From CBDBND01 sp965207985 (GTDB taxonomy: Bacteria > Pseudomonadota > Alphaproteobacteria > Rhodospirillales > Rhodospirillaceae), in assembly GCA_965207985.1 (NCBI GenBank), contig CBDBND010000032.1:310001-374000 (forward strand): DNA of 64,000 nucleotides. The letters run 5' to 3'. Under the pieces are notes generated by a model. The model was not told the DNA's origin and searched no databases. It saw nothing but the letters and a program-made list of their open reading frames with translations. The translations under genes and the position numbers were made by a program. Below are positions 26,051 to 35,998 of this stretch, piece by piece. How positions within the stretch are numbered: the stretch's first letter is position 1; each line of letters starts with the position of its first letter.

Positions 26051-27238
26051 CTAGGTAAGAAAGCCGGTGCGTTCCAGCGCGCCACCGAAAAGCAGCCCGC
26101 CCAGCAAAGCGACAGCGAGCGAACCTGCAAGAGACAAGGCCTTTCCTAAAAGCGCGCGAGTTTGGGACTGTTCCTCTCCGTCTTCACCGGCGACTGTTTT
26201 GCGCAACACGATGGCACCGATGCCCAGCGCCGAAATGGTTATGGCGACACCGGCGGCCATCATGAACGAGGCGATAACACCGAGCAGAAACACGCCGTTG
26301 GCGACGGCGAACAGCAGCACCAGTATGGACCCCGTACATGGCCTGACGCCGGAAACCATGCCGATGGCGATGAGTTCCCCTTGAGGCCCGAGCCAACGGG
26401 CGGCGGTTCTCGCCAGCCATGTGTCCTTAGCGTCAGGGTCCGGTCCGTGACTGTGGCCGTGATGTCCATGGTCGTGATGGTGATGCTCATGACCATGGCC
26501 ATGATCATTCTCATCACTGCCATGATCGTGACCGCCATGGTCGTGTCCGCACGTCGCTTTGCCGGTCAGCGTCGCGTACGTCATGTAAAGACCAATGCCG
26601 AAAATAAGTCCGTAGCTTGCCAGTTCTAAAAGGGTCGTCCGGTCCATGATTTCCAATTGGCTGCCGCCGAGCGCTATGGCCAGGATCGCGACCATGAGAA
26701 TGGCCACCATGGCTTGTGTGAGCGCAATGACGGTACCCATCAGGATCCCGTTTTTAAGCGGCGCCTCGCGGGCGGTAAAATAGGACGCGACCACAAGCTT
26801 GCCGTGACCCGGTCCCGCCGCATGCAACACGCCATAAACAAAACTTGCAAAGATCACCGTCAATGCTGCGGTCATGCCGCCTTGGTTTCCGGTTTCGCGG
26901 AGTTGGCGTGCCAGATAGCTGTTGATTTCGCGCTGCCATTGCGCGACTTGACGGAACACAGCTCGAACCGGTGCCGGCATGACAAACAAGGGTTCAGATG
27001 GGGGCTCTTGCGGGGCAGTACGGTTGCCAAATGGAGAGGCCCGTGGCCGTTCCTGGGTCGCTTGTTCATCGGCCGGGGCTTCCCGACCGACCCCGAAAGG
27101 GTTGGATTGGGCAAATACGGGTCTCGCATCGACGACGAAAACCATCGTCAGGGCTATCAAAGGGATCAGAAACCGTACCAATCCACCACGGGACCCCGGA
27201 AGGTCTTGAAAAAGCGAGATTTGCATTGTGGTCATCAT
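26051..27238 (-). CDS. NicO-family nickel/cobalt transporter with His-rich loop
   Basis: 395 aa membrane protein of the NicO/RcnA superfamily. After an N-terminal hydrophobic segment (about 18-43) and a linker, membrane helices carry VLHAAGPGHGKLVVASYF (HxxxPGHGK-type metal motif, near 140). A long cytoplasmic loop around residues 230-275 is almost pure His/Asp/Gly (GHDHGSDENDHGHGHEHHHH) and would bind metal. VSGVRPCTGSILVLLFA follows. It is convergent with the DUF1007 gene, 16 bp apart. Direction of transport cannot be told from sequence. Confidence 0.88.
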   Translation of the reverse strand: MMTTMQISLFQDLPGSRGGLVRFLIPLIALTMVFVVDARPVFAQSNPFGVGREAPADEQATQERPRASPFGNRTAPQEPPSEPLFVMPAPVRAVFRQVAQWQREINSYLARQLRETGNQGGMTAALTVIFASFVYGVLHAAGPGHGKLVVASYFTAREAPLKNGILMGTVIALTQAMVAILMVAILAIALGGSQLEIMDRTTLLELASYGLIFGIGLYMTYATLTGKATCGHDHGGHDHGSDENDHGHGHEHHHHDHGHHGHSHGPDPDAKDTWLARTAARWLGPQGELIAIGMVSGVRPCTGSILVLLFAVANGVFLLGVIASFMMAAGVAITISALGIGAIVLRKTVAGEDGEEQSQTRALLGKALSLAGSLAVALLGGLLFGGALERTGFLT

Positions 27239-27447
27239 AACGAGGACACCTTAGCCCTGTGAAGACAGCCAATTGTGAGGTCTAGCGAAGCACATTCACG
27301 AAAATTTGACCTCACGGCCAAGCAGGATGGCGTTGAAAATCTTCGAAAAGCAGGGTTTTCTGCTCTTCTTGGTGTTACCATTTGTCACTTCGTTTTCTTG
27401 GCAATGCCCGTGCACACCATGTATAAGCGGGACAAACCATTGATTTG

Positions 27448-27477
27448 TAAGGGTGCTTTAGTGAAATCGCACCCTTA
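27448..27477 (+). promoter_or_regulatory. inverted repeat upstream of the RND operon
   Basis: TAAGGGTGC (27448-27456), a 12-nt spacer and GCACCCTTA (27469-27477) make a perfect 9-bp inverted repeat ending 20 bp before the adaptor start. It could be an operator for an efflux regulator or an mRNA hairpin near the translation start. No regulator gene is adjacent. Confidence 0.4.
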
Positions 27478-27497
27478 AGTTCGTCCGGGATTTCGAT

Positions 27498-28637
27498 ATG
27501 ACTGCGTTTCGCCCCCTTTTCGGGCTGCTGGTGGCCGTTGGTTTGGCCATTGGCCTGTACTACGGCTATTCGACCTATGTTGCGCCGGGAGACGGGGCTG
27601 CACCCGGAGGTATGGCCGGCCGAGGTGGTGGTTTCGACGGTGTGAGAGCGCAACCTGTCATTGCCATGCCGGCACGGATGGAAGTTTTTGCAGATCGTCT
27701 TGAAGCGATTGGTACGCTTGAAGCCAATGAGTCCATTGTCGTTACCGCCAAAGTGCAAGGCATTGTTGAATCCATTGGCTTTGACGATGGTCAATACGTT
27801 GAGGCGGGAACCACGCTTGTTCAGTTCGATGAAGATGAACAACGCGCACGGCTGCAAGTGGAACTGGCCAACCTGGATGAACAGAGGAAACAATTTGAGC
27901 GAATTGCAGGGTTGGCGCGTGCGAGCGCCACGTCAGAAGCGCGGTATGATGAACAAGAAGCCGCTGTCAAAAAAGCGGAAGCCAATGTCGCCGCGGCCCA
28001 AGCCCGTCTAGCCGACTACACGATCAAGGCTCCGTTTACCGGCCGATTGGGTACACGGCGGGTTAGTAACGGTGCGCTGGTGTCGCCGGGAACAAACATC
28101 ACCACCCTCGATGACTTGTCGTTCGTCAAATTGGACTTCTCTGTCCCGGAAACGTTTTTGGCAACCTTGAGAGAAGGACTGGACATCGAAGCGGTGACGC
28201 CTGCTTACCCTAGTGAAGTGTTCAAAGGCCGAGTGACGTCTATCGATACCCGCGTCGACCCCATGACTCGATCGGTTGCCATTCGCGCCGAAATTCAGAA
28301 TGACGATCAGCGTTTACGGCCGGGTATGCTGATGGTTGTCGATCTCATCAAAGATCGGCGTGAAAGTCTGATGATCGCTGAAGAGTCATTGGTTCCATTT
28401 GAAAACCAGCAATTCGTTTTTGTTGTCCAAGATGACGATACGGTTGTCCGCATTCCTGTCACCATCGGCCGTCGCCGGCCGGGCAGTGTTGAAGTGTTGG
28501 AGGGCCTCGTCATGGGCGACTTGGTCGTCACCGAAGGCAATACGGCATTGGTCGACGGCGCCAACGTGCGACTGCTCAACGAGGTCGATGTACGTAGTGG
28601 CACGCCGTCTGCTGCCACCGTTCCGTCTCAAGGTTAG
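27498..28637 (+). CDS. RND efflux periplasmic adaptor (membrane fusion protein)
   Basis: 379 aa. The N-terminal anchor is FGLLVAVGLAIGLYYGYS (about 8-25). The lipoyl half-motifs are VVTAKVQGIVESIGFDDGQYVEAGTTLVQFD (near 85) and ADYTIKAPFTGRLGTRRVSNGALVSPG (near 170), with a short coiled-coil hairpin between. The beta-barrel domain shows ITTLDDLSFVKLDFSVPE and VTSIDTRVDPMTRSVAIRAEI. It links the inner-membrane pump encoded 18 bp downstream to an outer-membrane channel that is not encoded here. Confidence 0.93.
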   Translation: MTAFRPLFGLLVAVGLAIGLYYGYSTYVAPGDGAAPGGMAGRGGGFDGVRAQPVIAMPARMEVFADRLEAIGTLEANESIVVTAKVQGIVESIGFDDGQYVEAGTTLVQFDEDEQRARLQVELANLDEQRKQFERIAGLARASATSEARYDEQEAAVKKAEANVAAAQARLADYTIKAPFTGRLGTRRVSNGALVSPGTNITTLDDLSFVKLDFSVPETFLATLREGLDIEAVTPAYPSEVFKGRVTSIDTRVDPMTRSVAIRAEIQNDDQRLRPGMLMVVDLIKDRRESLMIAEESLVPFENQQFVFVVQDDDTVVRIPVTIGRRRPGSVEVLEGLVMGDLVVTEGNTALVDGANVRLLNEVDVRSGTPSAATVPSQG

Positions 28638-28655
28638 GGCAAAGGCTTAACGACC

Positions 28656-31600
28656 ATGATCCTTTCGGATTTCTCGATTAAACGCCCCGTCGTCGCCACC
28701 GTGGCAAGCGCCTTGCTTGTTGTGTTTGGCGCGGTTGCGTTGGTGCAGCTTCCCATTCGTGAAGCCCCTGACATTGAGTCTCCCATCGTCTCCATCAACA
28801 CGACCTATCCCGGTGCGTCTGCCGCCATCGTTGAGACCAAAGTTGTTCAAGTGCTCGAGGATCAGATCAGCGGTGTGGAAGGAATTAAATCAATCAATTC
28901 TTCCGCCCGCGACGCCATGGGTTGGATCAGCGTCGAATTTGAGTTGGGACGCGACATCGATGCTGCTGCCAACGACTTGCGCGATGTTTTGAGCCGGGCG
29001 ACGCGCAGATTGCCGAACGATGCAGACCCGCCGACCATCCGCAAAGCGGACCAGGACGCAGAACCCATCATGTGGATGAACATTTCCCATCCGCAGATGG
29101 ATAGCCTGGAGCTTTCCGATTACGTCAACCGCTACATCCTCGATCGCTTTACTTCCATTGAAGGCGTTGCTTACGCCTGGGTCGGTGGAGAACGGAAAAA
29201 GTCGCTCAGGGTTTGGTTGGACCGCCGCGCCATGGCCGCGCGGGGGCTCACTATCGTCGATGTGGAAAACGCCCTGCGGCGTGAAAACGTGGAGCTTGGT
29301 GCCGGTCTGTTGGAATCAGAAAACCGGGATTTCAATTTGCGCACGGCGCGTAATTTTAATTCTCCGGAAGATTTCCGGCAGATGGTGATCGCCCGGGGTG
29401 AGAACAACTACTTAGTTCGCCTTGGGGAAATCGCGGATGTGGTGATCGGCCCTGCCAATACGGCCTCCAACTTCCGTACTGATAACATGAATGCCGTCGG
29501 CCTCGCCGTGATCAAACGGCCAGGTGCCAGCACACTGGCTGTGGCTCAGGCTATCCGGGAAGAGCAAAGACGGGTTCAGTCGACGCTGCCGACGGGTATG
29601 AGCTTTGTTATCAATCAGGACTCGTCTGTGTTCATTACCGCAGCCCTGCGCGAAGTGGGCATCGCTATGGGCATCGCGGCGCTGCTGGTCCTTGCCGTGA
29701 TCTATCTGTTCTTGGGGACAGTACGCGCCGTCATCATTCCAGCCGTGACCGTACCCATATCTTTGACAGCCACCTTCATCGTCCTCTGGCCGATGGGCTA
29801 TTCCATCAACATTCTCACCCTGCTCGCCCTTGTTCTCGCCATCGGACTGGTGGTGGACGACGCCATCATCATGCTGGAAAACATTCACCGCCGCATCAAA
29901 CGGGGTGAGCCGCCCTTGCTGGCCGCCTATCGCGGTGCCCGTCAGGTTGGCGTTGCCGTCGTCGCCACCACCCTGGTGCTGGTCGCGGTGTTTGTCCCCA
30001 TCACCCTCACCCAGGGCGTAACCGGCCGGTTGTTTACGGAGTTTGCCGTGACCATGGCCGCGGCTGTGCTGTGTTCCATGTTCGTTGCACTGACTCTCAC
30101 GCCGATGATGTGCTCGAAGATTCTCAAAGACGAGCTCGATAACACATTGGTGGCACGCGGATCGATCAAGGCCTTCGAATGGATGAAGGATTTCTACGGC
30201 CGCACACTCAACATCGGTCTAGATCATCCGTTTGCGGTGCTGGCGTTGTTCTTCGCCATCATGGCCAGCGCTGTCGGGTTCTTTGTCCTTCTGCCACAGG
30301 AATTCACACCACCGGAAGACCGCGGCAGTGTCAGCATCATGGTGCGCGCGCCTGAAGGAGCCTCTCTGGAATACACCGACCGTCAAGGTCAGATGATCGC
30401 TGAGATCCTGATGAAGGATTACGTTGAGACCGGCGTTGCCAGACGGGTGCTGCAAATGATGCCCATGGGCATGGGCGTGGCCGGTCAAGCCACCAATTCG
30501 GGCAGCGTCATGATGCGGCTGGAAGCTTGGGAGGACCGGGATAAGACCACTCACGAGATCGCACGGGAACTGAGAGGCAAGCTGGCCAACATCGCTGGAG
30601 CGCAAATCATACCACGATCGCAAGGCGGATTTGGTCATGGCCGTTGGGGCGGCGGATTGAACTTGGTCCTCGGTGGCTCCACCTATGAAGAGTTGGTGGT
30701 GTGGCGTGACATCATGTTGGAAGCCATGAGGGAAAACCCACGTCTCTTCGGTGTGCGTTCCAACTACAACGAAACCCGGCCACAAATGCGCATTCAGATC
30801 GATCAGAACCGCGCTGCTGACGTCGGCGTGTCCATCGGCACCATCGGGCAGACGCTTGCCGTCATGTTGGGATCGCGCCGGGTCACTACTTTTGTCGAAC
30901 GCGGCGAAGAATACGACGTCATTTTGCAAGGGCGTGACGAAGACCGGCGCACACCGACCGACGTGACCAATATTTATGTCCGATCGGACACAACGCGGGA
31001 ATTGATCCCCCTGTCCAGCCTCGTCACCGTGGAAGAAATTTCCGACGCTGGCGCCCGCAACCGATACGACCGTTTGCGGTCCATCTCGGTGCTAGCAACG
31101 CCAGCACCTGGATATGCCATGGGCGATGCCATCAATTGGCTTGAACAAGTGGCGGAAGAACGGTTGCCGGAAGCGGCGCGGGTCAGTTGGAGCGGGCAGT
31201 CACGGGAGTACAAGGAATCCGGCATGGCCATGTATGTCTTCTTCGCACTGTCGTTGCTGGTGGTGTTCCTGGTGCTTGCGGCCCAGTTTGAAAGTTTCAT
31301 CCACCCCTTCGTCATCATGATGACCGTACCCTTGGCCGTGACGGGGGCACTGGCCGGCCTTTGGCTGTTTGGCCTCAGTTTCAACATCTACTCGCAGATC
31401 GGTATCATTGTGCTCATTGGTCTTGCGGCTAAAAACGGCATTCTGATTGTCGAGTTTGCCAATCAGCTGCGCGACGCCGGCTATGAATTCCGCGAGGCTT
31501 TGATTGAAGCCTGCAAAATCCGGCTACGGCCCATCGTCATGACGGCCCTGGCCACCTGCATGGGGTCCGTACCTTTGGTGCTGGCCTCGGGCGCCGGCGC

Positions 31601-31817
31601 GGAAGGCCGGGAAGCCATCGGCGTGGTCATTTTCACCGGTGTTGCCTTTGCCAGCTTCATTACCCTTCTTGTGGTACCCGTTTTTTACATGCTGATGACT
31701 CAGGGAACACGGTCACCTGGAGCCGTAGCTGCGGACCTGGCCGCATTGGAACAACGTCATCCCGGCCGCGGGCGGTTTAGCGACGATACGGTTCACGACG
31801 GCACACCGGCTGAATAG
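28656..31817 (+). CDS. RND multidrug efflux pump (HAE-1/AcrB type)
   Basis: 1053 aa proton-driven inner-membrane exporter. It begins MILSDFSIKRPVVATVASALLV, typical of TM1, and has two large periplasmic loops. TM4 carries the proton-relay pair in LALVLAIGLVVDDAII (near 405), followed by MLENIHRR. The C-terminal half repeats the layout with FALSLLVVFLVLAAQFESF and IGIIVLIGLAAKNGILIVEFAN (TM10 lysine). It is translated just after its adaptor. The substrate is unknown. Confidence 0.95.
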   Translation: MILSDFSIKRPVVATVASALLVVFGAVALVQLPIREAPDIESPIVSINTTYPGASAAIVETKVVQVLEDQISGVEGIKSINSSARDAMGWISVEFELGRDIDAAANDLRDVLSRATRRLPNDADPPTIRKADQDAEPIMWMNISHPQMDSLELSDYVNRYILDRFTSIEGVAYAWVGGERKKSLRVWLDRRAMAARGLTIVDVENALRRENVELGAGLLESENRDFNLRTARNFNSPEDFRQMVIARGENNYLVRLGEIADVVIGPANTASNFRTDNMNAVGLAVIKRPGASTLAVAQAIREEQRRVQSTLPTGMSFVINQDSSVFITAALREVGIAMGIAALLVLAVIYLFLGTVRAVIIPAVTVPISLTATFIVLWPMGYSINILTLLALVLAIGLVVDDAIIMLENIHRRIKRGEPPLLAAYRGARQVGVAVVATTLVLVAVFVPITLTQGVTGRLFTEFAVTMAAAVLCSMFVALTLTPMMCSKILKDELDNTLVARGSIKAFEWMKDFYGRTLNIGLDHPFAVLALFFAIMASAVGFFVLLPQEFTPPEDRGSVSIMVRAPEGASLEYTDRQGQMIAEILMKDYVETGVARRVLQMMPMGMGVAGQATNSGSVMMRLEAWEDRDKTTHEIARELRGKLANIAGAQIIPRSQGGFGHGRWGGGLNLVLGGSTYEELVVWRDIMLEAMRENPRLFGVRSNYNETRPQMRIQIDQNRAADVGVSIGTIGQTLAVMLGSRRVTTFVERGEEYDVILQGRDEDRRTPTDVTNIYVRSDTTRELIPLSSLVTVEEISDAGARNRYDRLRSISVLATPAPGYAMGDAINWLEQVAEERLPEAARVSWSGQSREYKESGMAMYVFFALSLLVVFLVLAAQFESFIHPFVIMMTVPLAVTGALAGLWLFGLSFNIYSQIGIIVLIGLAAKNGILIVEFANQLRDAGYEFREALIEACKIRLRPIVMTALATCMGSVPLVLASGAGAEGREAIGVVIFTGVAFASFITLLVVPVFYMLMTQGTRSPGAVAADLAALEQRHPGRGRFSDDTVHDGTPAE

Positions 31818-31921
31818 GTACGCCATCCTTCTCTAAGGGACTTTCCTTTTTCGGTGTAGGATTGGGTTAAGGCCACCGCTACGCGGTAAATGGCCCTGTC
31901 TGTATAGTTGCGTGAGGGTGC

Positions 31922-34348
31922 GTGAAGGAAAAGGAGCTGAGGCTCGCGCTCGTTGTTTACGGCGGCGTTTCGCTAGCTGTGTACATGCACGGCGTTACCA
32001 AAGAAATTCTCAAACTTGTGCGCGCATCCCGCGACCGTCATGCCCTGCGTGATGACAACGATAAAACGACCAGGACAGATGTGCGGGACAGTGAAGATGC
32101 CTACGCAGGCCTGCTTGATGCGTTCGAGCCCGACTTAGACCTGCGTGTGGTCGTCGATATCATTGCCGGCGCGTCTGCTGGTGGCATTAACGGCATCATC
32201 CTCGCCCGCGCTCTGGCCCACGACCTTGAGTTTGATCCCGTCCGTTCGTTTTGGCTCAAGGAAATGGACGTCACCGAACTTATGACCGAAAAGGTACAGG
32301 CGGGACCATGGAGCAAAATATTTTTTCGCCCTGTGGTTTGGGTGGTCATCCGCTGGTACCGGAAAATTCTTGGCGGTGATCAAGAATTCAAGCGCAAACT
32401 CTCAACCTTCTTACGGTCCCGCTGGTTTAAGCCCCCCTTTGACGGCGCCAAGCTGACCCGGGTGTTGTTTGACGGCATGGCGGCCATGGGTGATCCGTTG
32501 AACCGGTACAGGTCTTTATTACCGACAGGTTTGGCTCTGGACCTGTATGTCACGGTGACCGATTTTTTTGGCTTCAGCAAAGAGACGCCCATTCATGATC
32601 CGCCGACAGTGACTGAGCGGGAACACCGGCAGATCATCAAGTTTCACTACCGCCAATGGCCAGCGGGAACGGAAAGCTCTGACTTCGACCGTGACAATAT
32701 CCCGGCCTTGGCTTTTGCCTCACGGGCGACCTCGTCTTTTCCGGGCGCTTTTCCGCCGGCCCAACTGGGGGAATGTGATCAGTTGATCCAAGGGAAAGGG
32801 ATTGTCTGGAAAAACAGGGTGGATTTCCTCTACGACAATTTCCGCCCCTATTTGACGGCCAATATGAATCCCGCAGAAGCGGCTTTTGTGGACGGCAGCG
32901 TGTTGGTCAACAAACCGTTCGCTCAGGCAATCAACGCCATTGGTGGCCGCCCGGCCTATCGGCAGGTTGATCGTCGGTTGCTTTACATTGACCCCCACCC
33001 CCGCGGCCCCAGTAACGAAGAATGGGGATTGGTGCCGGGATTTTTCCGCACCTTGAAGGGCGCCTTATCGGATATTCCCCGAAACGAACCCATTCACGAA
33101 GATCTCGCTTGGGTCAATGCGTACAATATTGAAGTGCGGCGCTTGCAGGCGGTGATCGATGCGTCACGGTCGCACATTCAATCCATTGTCGAAAACGTGG
33201 CCGGTTCACTGTTAGACGACCCGGTGGATGGTCCGACCATAGGCCGCTTGCGATTGGCAGCGAACGCCCAAGCCCGTGAGGAAACGGGTTTTGCCTATGA
33301 TGGGTATCTAAGGCTCAAACTGGCTTCAGTCATCGACGAGGTGATCGATATGCTCGTCGTATTGTGCGGCTATGGCCAAGAGAGCGGCGATCGTAAACAC
33401 GTAGCAGCGGCGGTCAATGCTTGGGCCAATGCAAAACTCATAAGCCCATCAAAGGCTGCGCTTTCCAACTCTTTGCATACGGAAGATCCTGATCCCCCGT
33501 GGATCAGATTTCTTCTCGACTTTGATGCCCGTTACCGGCAGCGACGTTTGCGTTTCGCTATCCGCACCATCAATGATCTTTATTCCCAAGCGGGCCAACG
33601 CGCCCTTGATCCCCTCTCCACCAATGAATTGGATAACCTCAAGGCTGGCCTATACGACACGCTGGATCTGATGGCACCGCTGGATCAGGCGGCAAGCAAC
33701 ATACCGGCGCAGATGGCAGAACGGATAAAAACATTGGTGCGGGAAGTGACCGACATCATCGCTGGCTCCGATCCCACTTCTGCATCTGTCAGTGACAAGA
33801 TCGTCGATAACATTCAAGCCGTCTTGGATGACGTGGGAGAGGTTCTTAAATTCGAAAGCCACGCCGGCCGCGCGGAAGACGTGCTCGCCAAACTGACCAA
33901 GCATTTGCCGAACCAAGTGCGGCGCGAAATCTTGGAGACCTATATCGGCTTTGCCGCATGGGATGTTTTGACCTTCTCTGTCACAAATTGGCGGGACCTG
34001 GACGAGTTCAACGAAATTCACGTTGATCGGCTCAGCCCGGACGATGCCCCAACGTTGCGTCCCGATGGTGCTGAGGCTTGTTTGAAGGGGCTTCAGTTCA
34101 ACCATTTCGGCGCATTTTTCAGCCGCGCCTACCGGGAAAACGACTATTTATGGGGCCGGTTGCATGCGGCGGAGCGGCTCATTGACATCGTTATGGATGC
34201 AGCACGCATCGAAGGCATGACCAAAAACGTCAAAGCCAACGTTTTTAAACGCCAGGCTTTTCTGGCCATTCTCGAAACAGAAGAAAATCATCTCCCGACC
34301 TGTAAGACACTGATTGCGGAATTGCGGGGCGCTGCCTCCGTCGTTTAA
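31922..34348 (+). CDS. patatin-like protein with DUF3376 region
   Basis: 808 aa starting at GTG 31922. A patatin-type acyl hydrolase domain occupies the N-terminal half: oxyanion-type glycine turn ALVVYGGVSLAVYMHG (10-23), nucleophile elbow IIAGASAGGING with Ser85, and the dyad Asp in AAFVDGSVLVNKPF (near 325), as DGS where DGG is commoner. The second half is a long helical DUF3376-like region with no known activity. No signal peptide or membrane segment is seen, so it is probably cytosolic or peripheral. The cellular role of this group is poorly known. Confidence 0.85.
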   Translation: MKEKELRLALVVYGGVSLAVYMHGVTKEILKLVRASRDRHALRDDNDKTTRTDVRDSEDAYAGLLDAFEPDLDLRVVVDIIAGASAGGINGIILARALAHDLEFDPVRSFWLKEMDVTELMTEKVQAGPWSKIFFRPVVWVVIRWYRKILGGDQEFKRKLSTFLRSRWFKPPFDGAKLTRVLFDGMAAMGDPLNRYRSLLPTGLALDLYVTVTDFFGFSKETPIHDPPTVTEREHRQIIKFHYRQWPAGTESSDFDRDNIPALAFASRATSSFPGAFPPAQLGECDQLIQGKGIVWKNRVDFLYDNFRPYLTANMNPAEAAFVDGSVLVNKPFAQAINAIGGRPAYRQVDRRLLYIDPHPRGPSNEEWGLVPGFFRTLKGALSDIPRNEPIHEDLAWVNAYNIEVRRLQAVIDASRSHIQSIVENVAGSLLDDPVDGPTIGRLRLAANAQAREETGFAYDGYLRLKLASVIDEVIDMLVVLCGYGQESGDRKHVAAAVNAWANAKLISPSKAALSNSLHTEDPDPPWIRFLLDFDARYRQRRLRFAIRTINDLYSQAGQRALDPLSTNELDNLKAGLYDTLDLMAPLDQAASNIPAQMAERIKTLVREVTDIIAGSDPTSASVSDKIVDNIQAVLDDVGEVLKFESHAGRAEDVLAKLTKHLPNQVRREILETYIGFAAWDVLTFSVTNWRDLDEFNEIHVDRLSPDDAPTLRPDGAEACLKGLQFNHFGAFFSRAYRENDYLWGRLHAAERLIDIVMDAARIEGMTKNVKANVFKRQAFLAILETEENHLPTCKTLIAELRGAASVV

Positions 34349-34420
34349 GAAAACTCTGCCCACAAGGCGACAAGACCGGGTAGTCTTACCGTAACCAAAG
34401 ACAATAAATGTTGGGGCCGC

Positions 34421-35998
34421 ATGAACGTGAAACGGGTCGTTGCGCTTTGCGTTGTCGCCGCACTCGCTGTGGCCGGGCTCTATTTTGGACTTGGGCCGGG
34501 CGGTGCGCCTCAGGTCTCCGTTGTCGAACAAACGGGACAACAGCAGAAAGACTCAGAACCGTTGACGCTCCGCCTCGGCGTGGTCACCCTGCCACCGGCC
34601 TTGGGCAACCCCTACCGGGGAACCGGCTTTCCCACCATCTACACTTTCCGGGCCATGTTCGAGGGTCTGACGGCTTTATCTGAAGAGGGCGTGGTACAGC
34701 CGCGGCTTGCCACGTCCTGGCAGCGTGTGGACGACCTGACCTGGCAGTTTGACCTGCGCCGGAACGTGGTGTTTCACAACGGAGAACCTTTTACCGCCGA
34801 TGCCGTTGTCTTTGCCGTGGACTATCTCACCAGCGACGAAGGCCGTATCGAATCCGTGGCCAGAGACTTGGGCATCGTCGCCAGTGCCGAAGCGGTAGAC
34901 GACTATTCGGTGCTGATCCGCAGCCATACGCCGGCGCCTTTGCTTCCGGCCCTGATGGAATCCTTGCTCATCGTCGAACCAGGTCAATGGACCCGTCTTG
35001 GCCCGGAGGGTTTTGCGTTCGAACCTGTCGGTACGGGACCCTTCAAACTGGTTGAATGGGGAGAAACCACGGCGCGTTTGACTGCTCACACCGAAGGTTG
35101 GCGGCCGCCCAAAGTGGACGCCCTTGAGATTCTCCAGCTGCCCGATCAATCAACGCGGGTGCAGGCCATTTTGTCTGAACGGGCCGATATCGTCATTGCT
35201 TTGAGCTACGACGACACGCTGACCCTGGAAGCAAGTATCGGTAAGGGCATGGTTTTAAAAAATGCCGGAGTGCTCGGCGTCAGCATTATTTTTCCGCAGT
35301 TGTCGCCAAATCATCCACTGCAAGACGTGCGCGTGCGTCAAGCGCTTAATTACGCCGTCGATAAGCAAGCCTACATCGATGCTTTTTTCGGCGGTCATAC
35401 CCAGCCAGCCAGTCAGCCGACGGTGCCGGGTGTGTTCGGATACGACGAGTCTGTCAAACCCTATCCCCACGATCCCGACCGTGCCCGTGCCCTGCTTACC
35501 GAAGCAGGGTATCCGGACGGATTTACCTTCACGGCCGAAGTGTCTGTCGGTGGAGGCGCGTCTCTGGCGGAAGCGTATCAGCGGGTGGCCGCCGATTTGC
35601 TCAAGGTGGGCGTGGTCATGACGTTGCAGACCATTCCCGTACCGCAGTTGATCCGGGGCATCCAGGAAGGGGATTGGCGCGGCGAAGCGTTCGGTATGAA
35701 TTTTGGCGCGGAACGCACGGGTGATGCGTTGCGGCCTCTTCGTCTGCATTCCTGCATTATCCGCAACCCTTGGTATTGCAACAAGACTGTCGACCAAATG
35801 ATCAACGCAGCCCTACAGGAATCCGACATCGACAAACGCCGTGCCCTATCCGAAGACATCATGCGCTATTACCACGAACAGGCTCCGACCATTTACATGC
35901 ACGAAATTGTTGCCTTCTCTGGCCTTGGACCGCGCGTAAAAAATTTCCGCGAGGATTATGGAGTGATTGCTTACGACGAAATCGAGCTTGAGCCGTGA
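34421..35998 (+). CDS. ABC-transporter substrate-binding protein, family 5
   Basis: 525 aa with an N-terminal hydrophobic segment (VVALCVVAALAVAGLYFGLG) without a clear cleavage site, so it may be anchored. Family-5 features include MFEGLTALSEEGVVQPRLATSW, WQFDLRRNVVFHNGEPFTADAV, GTGPFKLVEWGE and VRQALNYAVDKQAYIDAFF. The C-terminal HSCIIRNPWYCNK parallels the paralogue at 13255-14883, which shares the two cysteines. Its stop overlaps the first NTF2-like gene. The Opp transporter genes lie 1.2 kb away on the other strand. Confidence 0.9.
   Translation: MNVKRVVALCVVAALAVAGLYFGLGPGGAPQVSVVEQTGQQQKDSEPLTLRLGVVTLPPALGNPYRGTGFPTIYTFRAMFEGLTALSEEGVVQPRLATSWQRVDDLTWQFDLRRNVVFHNGEPFTADAVVFAVDYLTSDEGRIESVARDLGIVASAEAVDDYSVLIRSHTPAPLLPALMESLLIVEPGQWTRLGPEGFAFEPVGTGPFKLVEWGETTARLTAHTEGWRPPKVDALEILQLPDQSTRVQAILSERADIVIALSYDDTLTLEASIGKGMVLKNAGVLGVSIIFPQLSPNHPLQDVRVRQALNYAVDKQAYIDAFFGGHTQPASQPTVPGVFGYDESVKPYPHDPDRARALLTEAGYPDGFTFTAEVSVGGGASLAEAYQRVAADLLKVGVVMTLQTIPVPQLIRGIQEGDWRGEAFGMNFGAERTGDALRPLRLHSCIIRNPWYCNKTVDQMINAALQESDIDKRRALSEDIMRYYHEQAPTIYMHEIVAFSGLGPRVKNFREDYGVIAYDEIELEP

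Noticed and set aside
26440..26560. Short repeated cat/cac pattern considered as a CRISPR or microsatellite
   Set aside because: It encodes the His-rich loop of the NicO transporter in frame, so it is protein-coding low complexity.
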